The notes: generated by a model not told the origin, from the letters alone. A DNA stretch of 64,000 nt from a bacterium (GCA_036504735.1 DASXUQ010000008.1:1-64000), one strand, 5' to 3'. Positions 51,244 through 60,075 are shown, numbered from the stretch's first letter. Numbers and translations: made by a program.

Positions 51244-53694
51244 ATGAAAGTCTTCTTGTGTGTACTTTGCTGTCTGGCACTGGCAGGAATGCTGCTGGCC
51301 GAAGGTGGCGATCCCTGGGCTGGAGTTGTTCAACGTGGCGGCAGCGGCAGCCTCGATCAGCAATGGGGTCCGGATGCCTACGGCTATCGCGCCAAAAACC
51401 AGCAGGAAACCGGAGGGCCTACGCCGCAATGGCTGGACATCGTCGGCCTGGGCAGTCAAATTACCGGACTGCAGGATGACAACGTGGTCGGCCCGCTTCC
51501 CATCGGATTCAACTTTCACTACTACTGGTATGATGTGGATGAGTTCTCTGTGGGCTCCAACGGCTACATCAAGTTCTCCACCCGCGGCCAGATCGCCTCG
51601 CCCTTTGTGCAGTTTCCCAATGCGGCTCCGCCTAATGACGTCGTCGGCGTGTATGTGACCGACTGGGTGTTCGGCGGTGCCACCGATTCCAGCCGCTGCT
51701 ACGCCTGGAGCAACGCCGTCGATACTCTGGTGGTGGCGTTCCTCAACGTCCCGGCCTACAGCGGCGCGGGCTCGCATAATTTCGAGATCATTCTCTCGGG
51801 GGTGGATTCGTCCATCACCTTCCAATATGGCGACCAAATCGGCACCGCCAGCGGCGCGGTGGCCGTCGGCATCGAGAACCTCAGCGGCACCGTCGGTTTA
51901 AATACTCTGTTCGGCACTCATCCCACCTCCAATACGGCGATCCGATTTGAGTATCCCGACACGGTGACCTATACCAACAGCAGTCTGGCCGTTGCCGCAC
52001 TGCAGAACCCGCTGTCCAACGGGTTCTTTGTGCAGGCCGGCGACACGGTCCGTCCGTGGCTGCAAATCGCCGACATGGGCAACCAGCCGCAGCCGGCCTG
52101 TTCGGTCAGCTACAGTATCCGCCGCCTGTCCACCGGGATTGTCGCCAGCTTCGATACGGTCCTCGGAGTGATTGAACCTTCCGATACGCTGACCCTGACT
52201 CCTTCCTTGCGCTGGCAGGCGGTGGACACCGGCGCGTATCTGGCCGAGGCACGGGTCTCCGGCACGTTCGGCAGCAACACGGCGCGCACCGAGTTCCACG
52301 TGGTCACTCTGCCGGGGGAACTGGCGTATGATGACGGCGGTTCGGACCGGCCTTCCAGTTGGACCGGCGCTAACCGTGGCGTGGCGATGGAATTTGTCCC
52401 GCCCGCCTATCCTGTCACCGTGTCTCAGACACGGTTGTATGTCAGCAGCGGAAGCGGCGCGTATGATGTGGCCCTCTTCCACAATGACGGTCCCAACGGT
52501 TCACCGGGAACGGAGTTCTGGCGGCATCATTTCACCGGCGCGACCACCGGTTGGAATGCCATTGCGGTACCGCGAGATAGTGGCCTGATTCAGGACGGCT
52601 CCTTCTTTGTGGCCTACTACACGCCCGCATCATTCCAGTTCGGCGTGGATACCACGTCCGCGCAGGGCTTTTCCCACCGCTGCTGGGAATTTGTCAACAG
52701 TTGGGGGCAGAACAAATTCTGGAACATCGGCGACCTCATGATCCGCTGTTCCCTGCGGCCCATCTATCCGCCTCCCGGACCCTTTACGCGCACGGTTCCG
52801 GCCAACGGGGCCACCGTGCCGTGGATGCAGGGTCTGGTGCGCTTTGCGTGGACTCCGTCGCTTGACCCGGGAACCACCGTCAGCTATCATCTGAATGTCA
52901 GCTCCGGCGACTATCACCGCACGTTCGTTACCCCCGACACCATGTACTATGACAGTCTGTCGTGGTTCTACGGCGGCTTCCCGCGGGCGGATGTCACCTG
53001 GACGGTATGGGCCACCAACGGTCAGGATTCGGTGCAGGCCACCAACGGCCAGGGATTCTTCCATCTCAATGCCAACCACGCGCCGGGCGCGTTTAGCCGC
53101 GTCGCGCCGCGTGATACGCTGCAGCCCCTTGCGGCGACTGTGGTGTGTCGCTGGTCGCACTCCACGGATGTGGACAGCGATCCCGTGCGCTATGTGTTCC
53201 ATATCGAGCAGCGCCCCGGTTCCTATCCGGTTGCGCCGCACGATACGGTGACGTCCGATACCCTCGTTACGGTCCGCATTCCCATCCCTGTAGATCCTTT
53301 GGCTGTGATCCACAACTTCTACTGGACGGTGCGCGCCACGGACATTTTCGACACCACCAACGCGTCCAATGGCGAGGGCCATTTCACCATGGACATTCCG
53401 GCAGGAACCGGCGATCTGTCGATGCCGCTGATCACGGAATATGCTCTGTCGAGTTATCCGAATCCGTTCAATTCGACGGCGGCGATCAGCTACGATCTTC
53501 CTCATGCGTCCACCGTGGAACTGAGGGTCTACAACCTGATGGGTGAACAGGTCGCCTTGCTGCAGCAAGGTTACCGGGCTCCGGGCCGTTACCGCATCGA
53601 GTGGAACGCCGCCGCCCAGGGTTCAGGCACCTACTTTGCCGTGTTGAAAGCGGGCAATACCACCAAAATCCAAAAACTGTTGCTGATGAAGTAA
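51244..53694 (+). CDS. Secreted protein, paralogue of 44387 and 53820, T9SS tail
   Basis: The 816-residue protein has a signal peptide (MKVFLCVLCCLALAGMLLA). The shared lectin-like domain follows (QWGPDAYGYRAKNQQETGGPTPQWLDI ... DDNVVGPLPIGFNFHYYWYDVDEFSVGSNGYIKF). Two beta domains and two fibronectin-like domains follow (PANGATVPWMQGLVRFAWTPS; APRDTLQPLAATVVCRWSHSTD). The tail is LSSYPNPFNSTAAISYDL ... IQKLLLMK and is almost identical to that of the next gene. It is longer than its neighbour by one fibronectin-like domain. GGGAGG lies upstream. Confidence 0.86.
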   Translation: MKVFLCVLCCLALAGMLLAEGGDPWAGVVQRGGSGSLDQQWGPDAYGYRAKNQQETGGPTPQWLDIVGLGSQITGLQDDNVVGPLPIGFNFHYYWYDVDEFSVGSNGYIKFSTRGQIASPFVQFPNAAPPNDVVGVYVTDWVFGGATDSSRCYAWSNAVDTLVVAFLNVPAYSGAGSHNFEIILSGVDSSITFQYGDQIGTASGAVAVGIENLSGTVGLNTLFGTHPTSNTAIRFEYPDTVTYTNSSLAVAALQNPLSNGFFVQAGDTVRPWLQIADMGNQPQPACSVSYSIRRLSTGIVASFDTVLGVIEPSDTLTLTPSLRWQAVDTGAYLAEARVSGTFGSNTARTEFHVVTLPGELAYDDGGSDRPSSWTGANRGVAMEFVPPAYPVTVSQTRLYVSSGSGAYDVALFHNDGPNGSPGTEFWRHHFTGATTGWNAIAVPRDSGLIQDGSFFVAYYTPASFQFGVDTTSAQGFSHRCWEFVNSWGQNKFWNIGDLMIRCSLRPIYPPPGPFTRTVPANGATVPWMQGLVRFAWTPSLDPGTTVSYHLNVSSGDYHRTFVTPDTMYYDSLSWFYGGFPRADVTWTVWATNGQDSVQATNGQGFFHLNANHAPGAFSRVAPRDTLQPLAATVVCRWSHSTDVDSDPVRYVFHIEQRPGSYPVAPHDTVTSDTLVTVRIPIPVDPLAVIHNFYWTVRATDIFDTTNASNGEGHFTMDIPAGTGDLSMPLITEYALSSYPNPFNSTAAISYDLPHASTVELRVYNLMGEQVALLQQGYRAPGRYRIEWNAAAQGSGTYFAVLKAGNTTKIQKLLLMK

Positions 53695-53707
53695 CAGACA
53701 TCTATTT

Positions 53708-53755
53708 GCCGCGCGGGGCAGACCTTTCGCCCCGCGCGGCGCGGCTATTTTCTTT
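53708..53755 (+). terminator. Terminator between the two tandem paralogues
   Basis: GCCGCGCGGGGC (53708-53719) pairs with GCCCCGCGCGGC (53729-53740), followed by GCGGCTATTTTCTTT. Confidence 0.8.
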
Positions 53756-53819
53756 GGGAGATTGTTTACTGGTTCTGGGAGGGTAAGAAACTTACGGGTC
53801 GCAAACTTGGGAGGCAGCT

Positions 53820-55970
53820 ATGAGAACGCGCATTTTGGTCGTGCTGTGTAGTCTGTTGCTTGCGGTCAGTGTCTATGCGGAAGGCCCTTGCGCCAGCGGT
53901 CGGCTGGTTCAGGGTGATGATGGCAGAGGTTTGGATCAATCATGGGGGCCGGATGGGTGCGGCTACCGCGCCAAGGACAGCAATGAGCCCGGCGGCCCGG
54001 AGGTGCAATGGCTGGACATCAGCGGGTTCGGCACAGAGGTCAACGGGCTGGCCGATGATAATATCGTCGGCTCCTTTGCCATTGGTTTCCCGTTCCATTA
54101 TTACTGGTACAATGTCCACCAGTTCTGGATCGGTTCCAACGGTTACATCAAGTTTTCGTCACCGGGCATGATGGTCGCGCCGCTGCCGACGTTCCCCAAT
54201 GCGGCACCGCCCAATGACGTCATCGGTCCGTATGTCGCAGACTGGGTCTTCGGACCTGAAGACTCCAGCCGCTGTTACTATTGGTCCAACCATGCCGACA
54301 CGCTGGTCGTGATGTGGAAGTCCATCGAGCCCTATAGCGGCACGGATCGGTTCAATTTCGAAATGATCCTGTGCGCGGTGGATTCCTCAATCACCTTTCA
54401 GTACGGGTCCCGGGAGGGAACCCATGCGCTGCCCGTTGGCGCCATTGCGGGGATCGAGGACCTGAACGGACTTTGCGGGTTGACCACGGGCTACGGTTTC
54501 GGCCCGCGCTTCAACTATGCCATCCATTTTGCCTCGCCGGTGGGTGGGGCACAGTCCGGGCATGACATGGCGGTGCTGGCGGTGCAGAACCCGCAGTCAG
54601 CGGGCTACTTCCTCGTTCCCGGTGACGTCGTGCATCCCTGGGTACAGATCGCCAACCTCGGCGCCTACGCCGAGCCGGCCTGTTCCCTGCACTTCGTCAT
54701 CCGGCGGCCCAACCACACGGTGCTCGCCGCCTTTGACACAACCCTCGGCGCCACCAACCCACTGGATACATTGACGGTTGCCTGGCAAAGGGAATGGGTT
54801 GCCGCCGACACAGGCACCTACCTTGCCGAAGCCGTTGTCGAAATTTCCGACGACCATGTGGCACGGAATGATACCCAACGCGCGGAAATTCATGTTGCCC
54901 CTGTGGGCGGGGAATTGGGGTATGATGACGGCGTCGCCGATCGGGAAGCCGGCTGGATGTTTCCGGCAGGGCATGCTATGGCCATGCAGTTCGCGCCGCC
55001 GGTCTATCCCGTGGCGCTGACACAGGTGCGGATCTACAACATGTGGGTAGACGATTTTTCGTATGATCTATCTATCCTCGCCGGTGACGGCCCGGGCGGC
55101 GCTCCGGGGACGGAACTGTGGCGGCGAACGGTAACCGTCACGAGCGGGTGGACGAGCGCCGATCTGCCTGTAGACAGCGTCATCATTCGCAGCGGCACAT
55201 TTTACGTGGCGTCGTGGGTGCCGTCGCAATGCGGGTTCTTCCTCGATACCACGTCCGCTCAGGGGATCTCCCACCGCCTGTGGGAATACTATCCCAATGG
55301 CGGCTGGGAGCAGGCCCGCTGGTGGGCCGGTGGTGAACTGATGGTGCGCGCATCCTACCGTGCGATATTTGCGCCGCCCGCGCCCTTCACCCGCCTGGAG
55401 CCTGCCGATCAAAGTTCGCAAACGTGGCTGCAAGGAGAAATCCCCTTCCGCTGGACGGCATCGCGGGATTCGGGAGCGACGGTGACCTATCATCTGACCA
55501 TCCATTCCGGTGACTACAGCCGCACCATCGCCACCACCGACACATTCTATGCGGACAGTTGTGACTGGTTCTACTTGGGCAACCCGCGCGCGGACGTGCA
55601 ATGGTCGGTCATGGCGACCAACGGTGTGGACAGCACCAGCGCCACCAACGGCGAGGGCTACTTCTGGCTCTTCACCCTCGGCGCTCCGCAGGAAGCTCCA
55701 TCCCTGATCACGGAATATGCTCTGTCGAGTTATCCCAATCCGTTCAATTCGACGGCGGCCATCCGCTATGACCTGCCGCAAGCTTCGCAGGTGGAACTGA
55801 AGGTCTACAACCTGATGGGTGAACAGGTGGCCTTGCTTCAGCAGGGTTACCGCGCTCCGGGCCGTTACCGTATCGAATGGAACGCCGCCGCCCAAGGCTC
55901 GGGCACTTACTTTGCCGTGTTGAAAGCGGGCAGCACTACCAAAATCCAGAAGCTGCTGCTGATGAAGTAA
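53820..55970 (+). CDS. Secreted protein, paralogue of 44387 and 51244, T9SS tail
   Basis: The 716-residue protein has a signal peptide (MRTRILVVLCSLLLAVSVYA) and the shared lectin-like domain (SWGPDGCGYRAKDSNEPGGPEVQWLDISGFG ... HYYWYNVHQFWIGSNGYIKF ... NDVIGPYVADW). A beta domain (GELGYDDGVADREAGW) and one fibronectin-like domain (PADQSSQTWLQGEIPFRWTAS) follow. The tail LSSYPNPFNSTAAIRYDL ... IQKLLLMK differs from that of 51244 at only a few residues, while the bodies differ widely. GGGAGG lies upstream. The gene probably arose by duplication. Confidence 0.86.
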   Translation: MRTRILVVLCSLLLAVSVYAEGPCASGRLVQGDDGRGLDQSWGPDGCGYRAKDSNEPGGPEVQWLDISGFGTEVNGLADDNIVGSFAIGFPFHYYWYNVHQFWIGSNGYIKFSSPGMMVAPLPTFPNAAPPNDVIGPYVADWVFGPEDSSRCYYWSNHADTLVVMWKSIEPYSGTDRFNFEMILCAVDSSITFQYGSREGTHALPVGAIAGIEDLNGLCGLTTGYGFGPRFNYAIHFASPVGGAQSGHDMAVLAVQNPQSAGYFLVPGDVVHPWVQIANLGAYAEPACSLHFVIRRPNHTVLAAFDTTLGATNPLDTLTVAWQREWVAADTGTYLAEAVVEISDDHVARNDTQRAEIHVAPVGGELGYDDGVADREAGWMFPAGHAMAMQFAPPVYPVALTQVRIYNMWVDDFSYDLSILAGDGPGGAPGTELWRRTVTVTSGWTSADLPVDSVIIRSGTFYVASWVPSQCGFFLDTTSAQGISHRLWEYYPNGGWEQARWWAGGELMVRASYRAIFAPPAPFTRLEPADQSSQTWLQGEIPFRWTASRDSGATVTYHLTIHSGDYSRTIATTDTFYADSCDWFYLGNPRADVQWSVMATNGVDSTSATNGEGYFWLFTLGAPQEAPSLITEYALSSYPNPFNSTAAIRYDLPQASQVELKVYNLMGEQVALLQQGYRAPGRYRIEWNAAAQGSGTYFAVLKAGSTTKIQKLLLMK

Positions 55971-56014
55971 GGCCAGCCTACTTCTTCTAAGGGGAGGACC
56001 CGCTAACCGTTGAT

Positions 56015-56052
56015 GCGGCATGCGTCTGGGAATTTCGCATGCCCGGCTAAGG
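56015..56052. repeat. Dispersed repeat, copy 2
   Basis: This is the reverse complement of 119-156 with one mismatch in 38 bases. It lies between the T9SS cargo gene and nnr. Confidence 0.8.
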
Positions 56053-56171
56053 CAGTGTTGAGCGGGGCAGGTCAAAGCCCAAGAGACCTGCCGCCGCGAC
56101 GCTTGTGGGGGTTCTGCTCTTCGTATTTTTTTGCTTTTCGTTTTTTCGCTTTTTCATATTTTCGGAAACCC

Positions 56172-57779
56172 ATGCTTCCACTTTTAACGTCCGAACAGAT
56201 GCGCCAACTGGATGCGCATGCGATAGATACCGTCGGCATTCCGGGGATTGTCCTCATGGAAAATGCCGCGCGGGCCGTGCTGGAAACCATTGAAGACCGC
56301 TACGGCGATGTGGATGCGCTGAATGTGGCCGTCGTCTGCGGACCGGGCAATAACGGAGGGGACGGCTTTGCCATCGCCCGCCAGCTTCTGCTGCGCGGCG
56401 CGGATGTGGATGTGTTCTTCCTCGGCGAAGAAAAACAGATCACAGGTGACGCGCTCACCAACTTTTTACTGCTCGATCCGCTGGGGCTGTCCGTGGTCCA
56501 CTGGCATGGGCAGGATGAAGGCGTGTCCCTGTCCGATTATGACCTGATTGTGGATGCCATCTTCGGCACGGGAAACACCCGCGCCCCTTCCGGGGTATAC
56601 CAACAGGCGATAGAAGCGATCAATGAGTCCGCCGCGCACGTGGTATCGGTGGATGTGCCTTCCGGCGTGGATGCCACCAGCGGTTCTGTGCCCGGCATCG
56701 CGGTTGAAGCGGATGTGACCGTCACCTTTCAGCAGGTCAAGTGCGGGCTGATGCTCCCGCCCGGACGGAATTTCGCCGGCGATCTCATCGCCAGTCCGAT
56801 TTCCATTCCCGATATCGAAGAGGTGCTGGCCAGTGCGCCGTTTGCCCTGCCCGAAGACGCGGATATTCTGGAGAACCTGCCTGCCCGCCCGCGGGAAGCA
56901 CACAAGGGAATCTTCGGCAATCTCCTGATTATCGCCGGCTCGCGCGGGATGAGCGGTGCGGCGCGGCTGATGAGCCTGGCGGCTTTGCGCTGCGGAGTGG
57001 GCCTGGTCAAGGTGGCCACCCCGGAGAGCATCCGCGCGGAAGTGGCAACCTTCCGGCCCGAAGTGATGACCATCGGCCTGCCCGAAACCGCTTCAGGAGC
57101 TATTGCCGCATCCGCGCTGGAAACTCTCCAGCCCTATCTGGAGTGGGCAAACTGCATCGCAATCGGTCCCGGAATGGGCACCGATGCGGAGACGGCGCAG
57201 TTCCTCGCCGGGCTGTTTGCAGCGGCATCGCTGCCGATGGTGATCGACGCCGACGCACTCAACATCATTTCTGCAAATAATTTACTTGACAAATTGCCCA
57301 AAGATGTTATCCTAACGCCGCACCCCGGCGAGTTTGACCGCTTGACAGGCAGGAAGCACACGGACCTTCAGGAACGGATCGTGGCCGCGGCGGCATTCGC
57401 TGAAGGCCACGGCCTGAATCTGGTGCTCAAGGGCGCGCCGACCGTCTGCTTTGATGCCGATGGCTTTGGCGTGATCAATCCCACGGGCAACCCCGGACTG
57501 GCTACGGCGGGCTCGGGAGACGTGCTGGCGGGCATTATCGGGGCGCTGCGCACCCAAGGGCTGGAATCCTACACTGCCGCCTGGGTGGGGTGCTATCTTC
57601 ATGGGCGGGCGGCGGACCTGGTGGTGGAAAGCGCAGGCACGGCAATGCTCGTCGCGGGCGACGTGATCACCTATCTTCCCCCCGCCTTCGGTTCGGTCCA
57701 GCCTAAAGAAGCCGTGGAGGAGGGGGAATCGTCCTCTCACCACGGCTGCGACGGACACTGCAACAAACATCATTCATGA
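56172..57779 (+). CDS. nnr: Bifunctional NAD(P)H-hydrate epimerase / dehydratase
   Basis: The 535-residue protein repairs damaged NAD(P)H hydrates. The N-terminal YjeF epimerase domain (MLPLLTSEQMRQLDAHAIDTVGIPGIVLMENAARAV, CGPGNNGGDGFAIARQL, DAIFGTG, SVDVPSGVDATSG) is followed by the carbohydrate-kinase-like dehydratase domain (GNLLIIAGSRGMSGAARLMSLAALRCGVGLV, IGPGMGTD, VIDADALN, LTPHPGEFDRLTG, NPGLATAGSGDVLAGIIGAL). The last 16 residues are His/Cys-rich (SSSHHGCDGHCNKHHS), unusual for the family and a possible metal-binding tail. The start at 56172 gives the family N terminus. It overlaps the next gene by four bases. Confidence 0.94.
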   Translation: MLPLLTSEQMRQLDAHAIDTVGIPGIVLMENAARAVLETIEDRYGDVDALNVAVVCGPGNNGGDGFAIARQLLLRGADVDVFFLGEEKQITGDALTNFLLLDPLGLSVVHWHGQDEGVSLSDYDLIVDAIFGTGNTRAPSGVYQQAIEAINESAAHVVSVDVPSGVDATSGSVPGIAVEADVTVTFQQVKCGLMLPPGRNFAGDLIASPISIPDIEEVLASAPFALPEDADILENLPARPREAHKGIFGNLLIIAGSRGMSGAARLMSLAALRCGVGLVKVATPESIRAEVATFRPEVMTIGLPETASGAIAASALETLQPYLEWANCIAIGPGMGTDAETAQFLAGLFAAASLPMVIDADALNIISANNLLDKLPKDVILTPHPGEFDRLTGRKHTDLQERIVAAAAFAEGHGLNLVLKGAPTVCFDADGFGVINPTGNPGLATAGSGDVLAGIIGALRTQGLESYTAAWVGCYLHGRAADLVVESAGTAMLVAGDVITYLPPAFGSVQPKEAVEEGESSSHHGCDGHCNKHHS

Positions 57780-58231
57780 CGTCACCCTTTTCTTCGCGCA
57801 CGGGATCTTCGTTTCGGTTTTTTGTACAGGCATTCTGGTTGATGGCGGCGCTGGCCTGGACCGCCGTGGTGCTGGATCTGGCGCTGGGGCCGCCGGGCAA
57901 GACGGGCTGGATTACGAAACTGCTGGGGGGTGACAAGGTGGTGCATGCCCTTGCCTTTACGGTCGGAGAGATCGTGTGGGTGAAGAGCATCGAGACGCTG
58001 GCGCGGCTGCGGCACTGGGCAGCGGTCATTGTCGGGACGCTGATTGCCTTAGCCGTTGGTGTAGCCATAGAGCTTGCGCAGCGCTACACTCCGTCGCGGA
58101 CCTCCGACATCAAGGATTTTTTTGCCGACGTCGTGGGAGTCCTCCTTGCGCTGGTGGTTTTGAGCCTATGGGCAATCTGGCACACGTCGCGCAGGTCCAC
58201 ACCCCTTGATTCGCATGGAATTACGAAGTAG
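57776..58231 (+). CDS. VanZ-like family membrane protein
   Basis: The 151-residue protein has four membrane helices and VanZ-like wording: GDKVVHALAFTVGEIVWV, then AVGVAIELAQRYTPSRTSDIKDFFADVVGVLLALVVL, matching the family pattern (DK..H...F..., E..Q...P.R..D..D...N..G). VanZ homologues are membrane proteins with poorly defined roles in envelope stress or teicoplanin resistance. It overlaps nnr by ATGA and is therefore translationally coupled to it. It precedes ssb by 51 bases. Confidence 0.85.
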   Translation: MTSPFSSRTGSSFRFFVQAFWLMAALAWTAVVLDLALGPPGKTGWITKLLGGDKVVHALAFTVGEIVWVKSIETLARLRHWAAVIVGTLIALAVGVAIELAQRYTPSRTSDIKDFFADVVGVLLALVVLSLWAIWHTSRRSTPLDSHGITK

Positions 58232-58282
58232 ACATTCCTATTCGGACACATCCAATCTTATTGATTATGAAGGAGAATTAAC

Positions 58283-58723
58283 TTGTCAGGCACCGTCAAC
58301 CGCGTTATATTAGTGGGGAGACTCGGGAAAGACCCGGAGATCAAGTACACGCCTTCGGGAATGGCTATGGCCACGTTCTCACTGGCCACCGATGAGAACC
58401 GCAAAGACAACGAAGGCAAGTGGCAGTCCCAGACGGAATGGCACAATATCATTCTCTGGGGCAAGGAGGCCGAGCGGGCCGGAGAGTTCCTCAAGAAGGG
58501 TCGCCTCATCTACGTCGAGGGTCGCCTCCAGACCCGAAGCTGGGATGATCCACAAGGAGGGGGCCAGAGATACCGCACCGAGATCATCGGCAACCGCTTT
58601 GTGATGTTAGGTGCGCGTCAGGAAGGTGCAGAAAGTTCGGGGACTACTACTACTTCCGCACCGATGCCGACCCCTGCTGACAGTACAGAACGATCTGCTG
58701 AGGATGAGGACTTGCCGTTTTAG
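58283..58723 (+). CDS. ssb: Single-stranded DNA-binding protein, TTG start
   Basis: The 146-residue protein is SSB. The OB fold reads VNRVILVGRLGKDPEIKYTPSGMAMATFSLATDENRKDNEGKWQSQTEWHNIILWGKEAERAGEFLKKGRLIYVEGRLQTRSWDD, followed by a flexible Thr/Ser-rich linker and the acidic tip EDEDLPF that binds partner proteins. The start is TTG with GGAG nine bases upstream; it gives MSGTVNRVILVG, the family N terminus. Confidence 0.95.
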   Translation: MSGTVNRVILVGRLGKDPEIKYTPSGMAMATFSLATDENRKDNEGKWQSQTEWHNIILWGKEAERAGEFLKKGRLIYVEGRLQTRSWDDPQGGGQRYRTEIIGNRFVMLGARQEGAESSGTTTTSAPMPTPADSTERSAEDEDLPF

Positions 58724-58763
58724 GATAGGCGTGGGAAAATTTCTACGGCGTGTCCGAAAACTC

Positions 58764-58792
58764 TTGACAACCGGAGAAAATTTAGCTATTCT
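58764..58792 (+). promoter_or_regulatory. Sigma-70 promoter upstream of the 59159 gene
   Basis: TTGACA (58764-58769, consensus) and TATTCT (58787-58792) are separated by exactly 17 bases, in the gap after ssb. Transcription would start near 58800. Confidence 0.8.
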
Positions 58793-59158
58793 AAACTGGC
58801 TACTCGGTAAAGGGGACGGATTCCCCTTGACTGTTGCCAGTGGGTCTTAGAAATCAATATCTTGCCAACAGTTTTGACCCCTCGATTCCACAAAAAACGG
58901 GGGGCAGGGACAAGAGGGTGCAGCCGTGACTGTGCCACGAGGTCGGGTCAGTTGTGACCCGAAAAAAATGTCCTTAATCAAAACTATACTTAATGCACTT
59001 GAGTTGGCGGGTAGAGTGGTGGAAAAGGTCCAAGTTGAAGAAAGTGACTAAGTTGGAAGGGCCATGAGGCCAGGTATAGAAACGCTGTGTTCGTAGTGTT
59101 AGAGGAGTTAGGTCAAAGGGATTCTCTCCAGAAATCTCTGTGTCTAAGGAGAAAGATG
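58793..59158 (+). other. Long untranslated leader (about 360 bases)
   Basis: Between the promoter and the next start there is no supported frame. A hairpin CGGGTCA/TGACCCG followed by seven A residues lies at about 58943-58967, and CTGTTG/CAACAG plus GGGTC/GACCC pairs occur at about 58831-58890. It matches no riboswitch I can recognise. The leader may regulate the small secreted-protein gene. Confidence 0.45.
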
Positions 59159-60010
59159 ATGAAGAAAGTCATGTTTGTGTTGGTCAGCTTGCTCGTCGTA
59201 AGCTCGTTTGCCTTCGCGTTGGAGTCTGGACCCTCCAACAAAGTTGGCTACGTGAAGATTCAGTGCAACGGCGGCACGTCTGCGGTGTATACGGCGTTCG
59301 GTCTGCCGTTCAAGTTCTGGACCGTGCCCACGGGCAACGTTCCGACCTACGGTACCGAGTCTCGTAAGCCGTCGAGCATCGTGGGTACGCAGACCAACTG
59401 CGGTACGTCTTTGACTGCCGACCGTATCGTGCGTCAGGACGTAGGCCGGTTTGCCTATCGTAACAGCGCGTCGAGCTGCACGTGGGCGGGCCAGTTGGAG
59501 ACGAACCCGGCCGATATGGAACCGGGACGCGCCTACTGGTATCGCAACAATTCCGGTGCGGTCCGTAACCTCGTGCTGGCAGGCGAAGCCGACACCACGG
59601 GTATTGGCATCCCCACCGTGACGATTACCGCCCCGACTACGCAACCGCTTATCCCCACGCCCTATTCCTGGCGTGATCCCCGCGATGTCCCGCGTGAGCG
59701 TCTGAACCTTCTGGCTCAGGGCTTCACGGGTGGTACCAGCTTGACGTCGGACAAGGTTCTGGCTCAGGTCGGCGGCGCGGCGTTTACGTATAATACCAGC
59801 ACCAACCTCTGGTCTGGCGGCTTGACCGTAGTTTCCCCGGGCGTTGCTTATTGGATCCAGAATAAGCATTCGGGCCATACGTGGAACTACACCTACAACG
59901 CTTCTGGCGTTCCCCTCACGATGCCCGACGGCAACACCATTTCGACCATGAAGATCAGCACCCATAAGGTTGCTCCGGTCGCCAAGAATACCGTCAAGGC
60001 AGGCAATTAA
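59159..60010 (+). CDS. Small secreted protein with the two-part domain of 26701
   Basis: The 283-residue protein has a signal peptide (MKKVMFVLVSLLVVSSFAFA). The rest is the duplicated domain also seen at the C terminus of the 26701-28788 protein: FGLPFKFW, CGTSLTADRIVRQDVG, YRNSASSCTWAGQLETNP, PGRAYWYRNNSGAVRNLVLAG, then GFTGGTSLTSDKVLAQVGG and WSGGLTVVSPGVAYWIQNKHSGHTWNYTY. It has no YPNPFNP tail. AAGGAG lies seven bases upstream; an ATG three bases earlier is possible. It probably shares the promoter at 58764. The function is not known. Confidence 0.82.
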   Translation: MKKVMFVLVSLLVVSSFAFALESGPSNKVGYVKIQCNGGTSAVYTAFGLPFKFWTVPTGNVPTYGTESRKPSSIVGTQTNCGTSLTADRIVRQDVGRFAYRNSASSCTWAGQLETNPADMEPGRAYWYRNNSGAVRNLVLAGEADTTGIGIPTVTITAPTTQPLIPTPYSWRDPRDVPRERLNLLAQGFTGGTSLTSDKVLAQVGGAAFTYNTSTNLWSGGLTVVSPGVAYWIQNKHSGHTWNYTYNASGVPLTMPDGNTISTMKISTHKVAPVAKNTVKAGN

Positions 60011-60075
60011 TCGACTTCGATGAATACGAATTGGTCACGGATTAGACTGGCGCTTAAAAAGTAAGGAGAAGGTTC

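Noticed and set aside
58793-59158. tRNA or known riboswitch in the leader
   Set aside because: No acceptor/T-loop pattern and no conserved riboswitch core could be found by eye; only generic hairpins are present.
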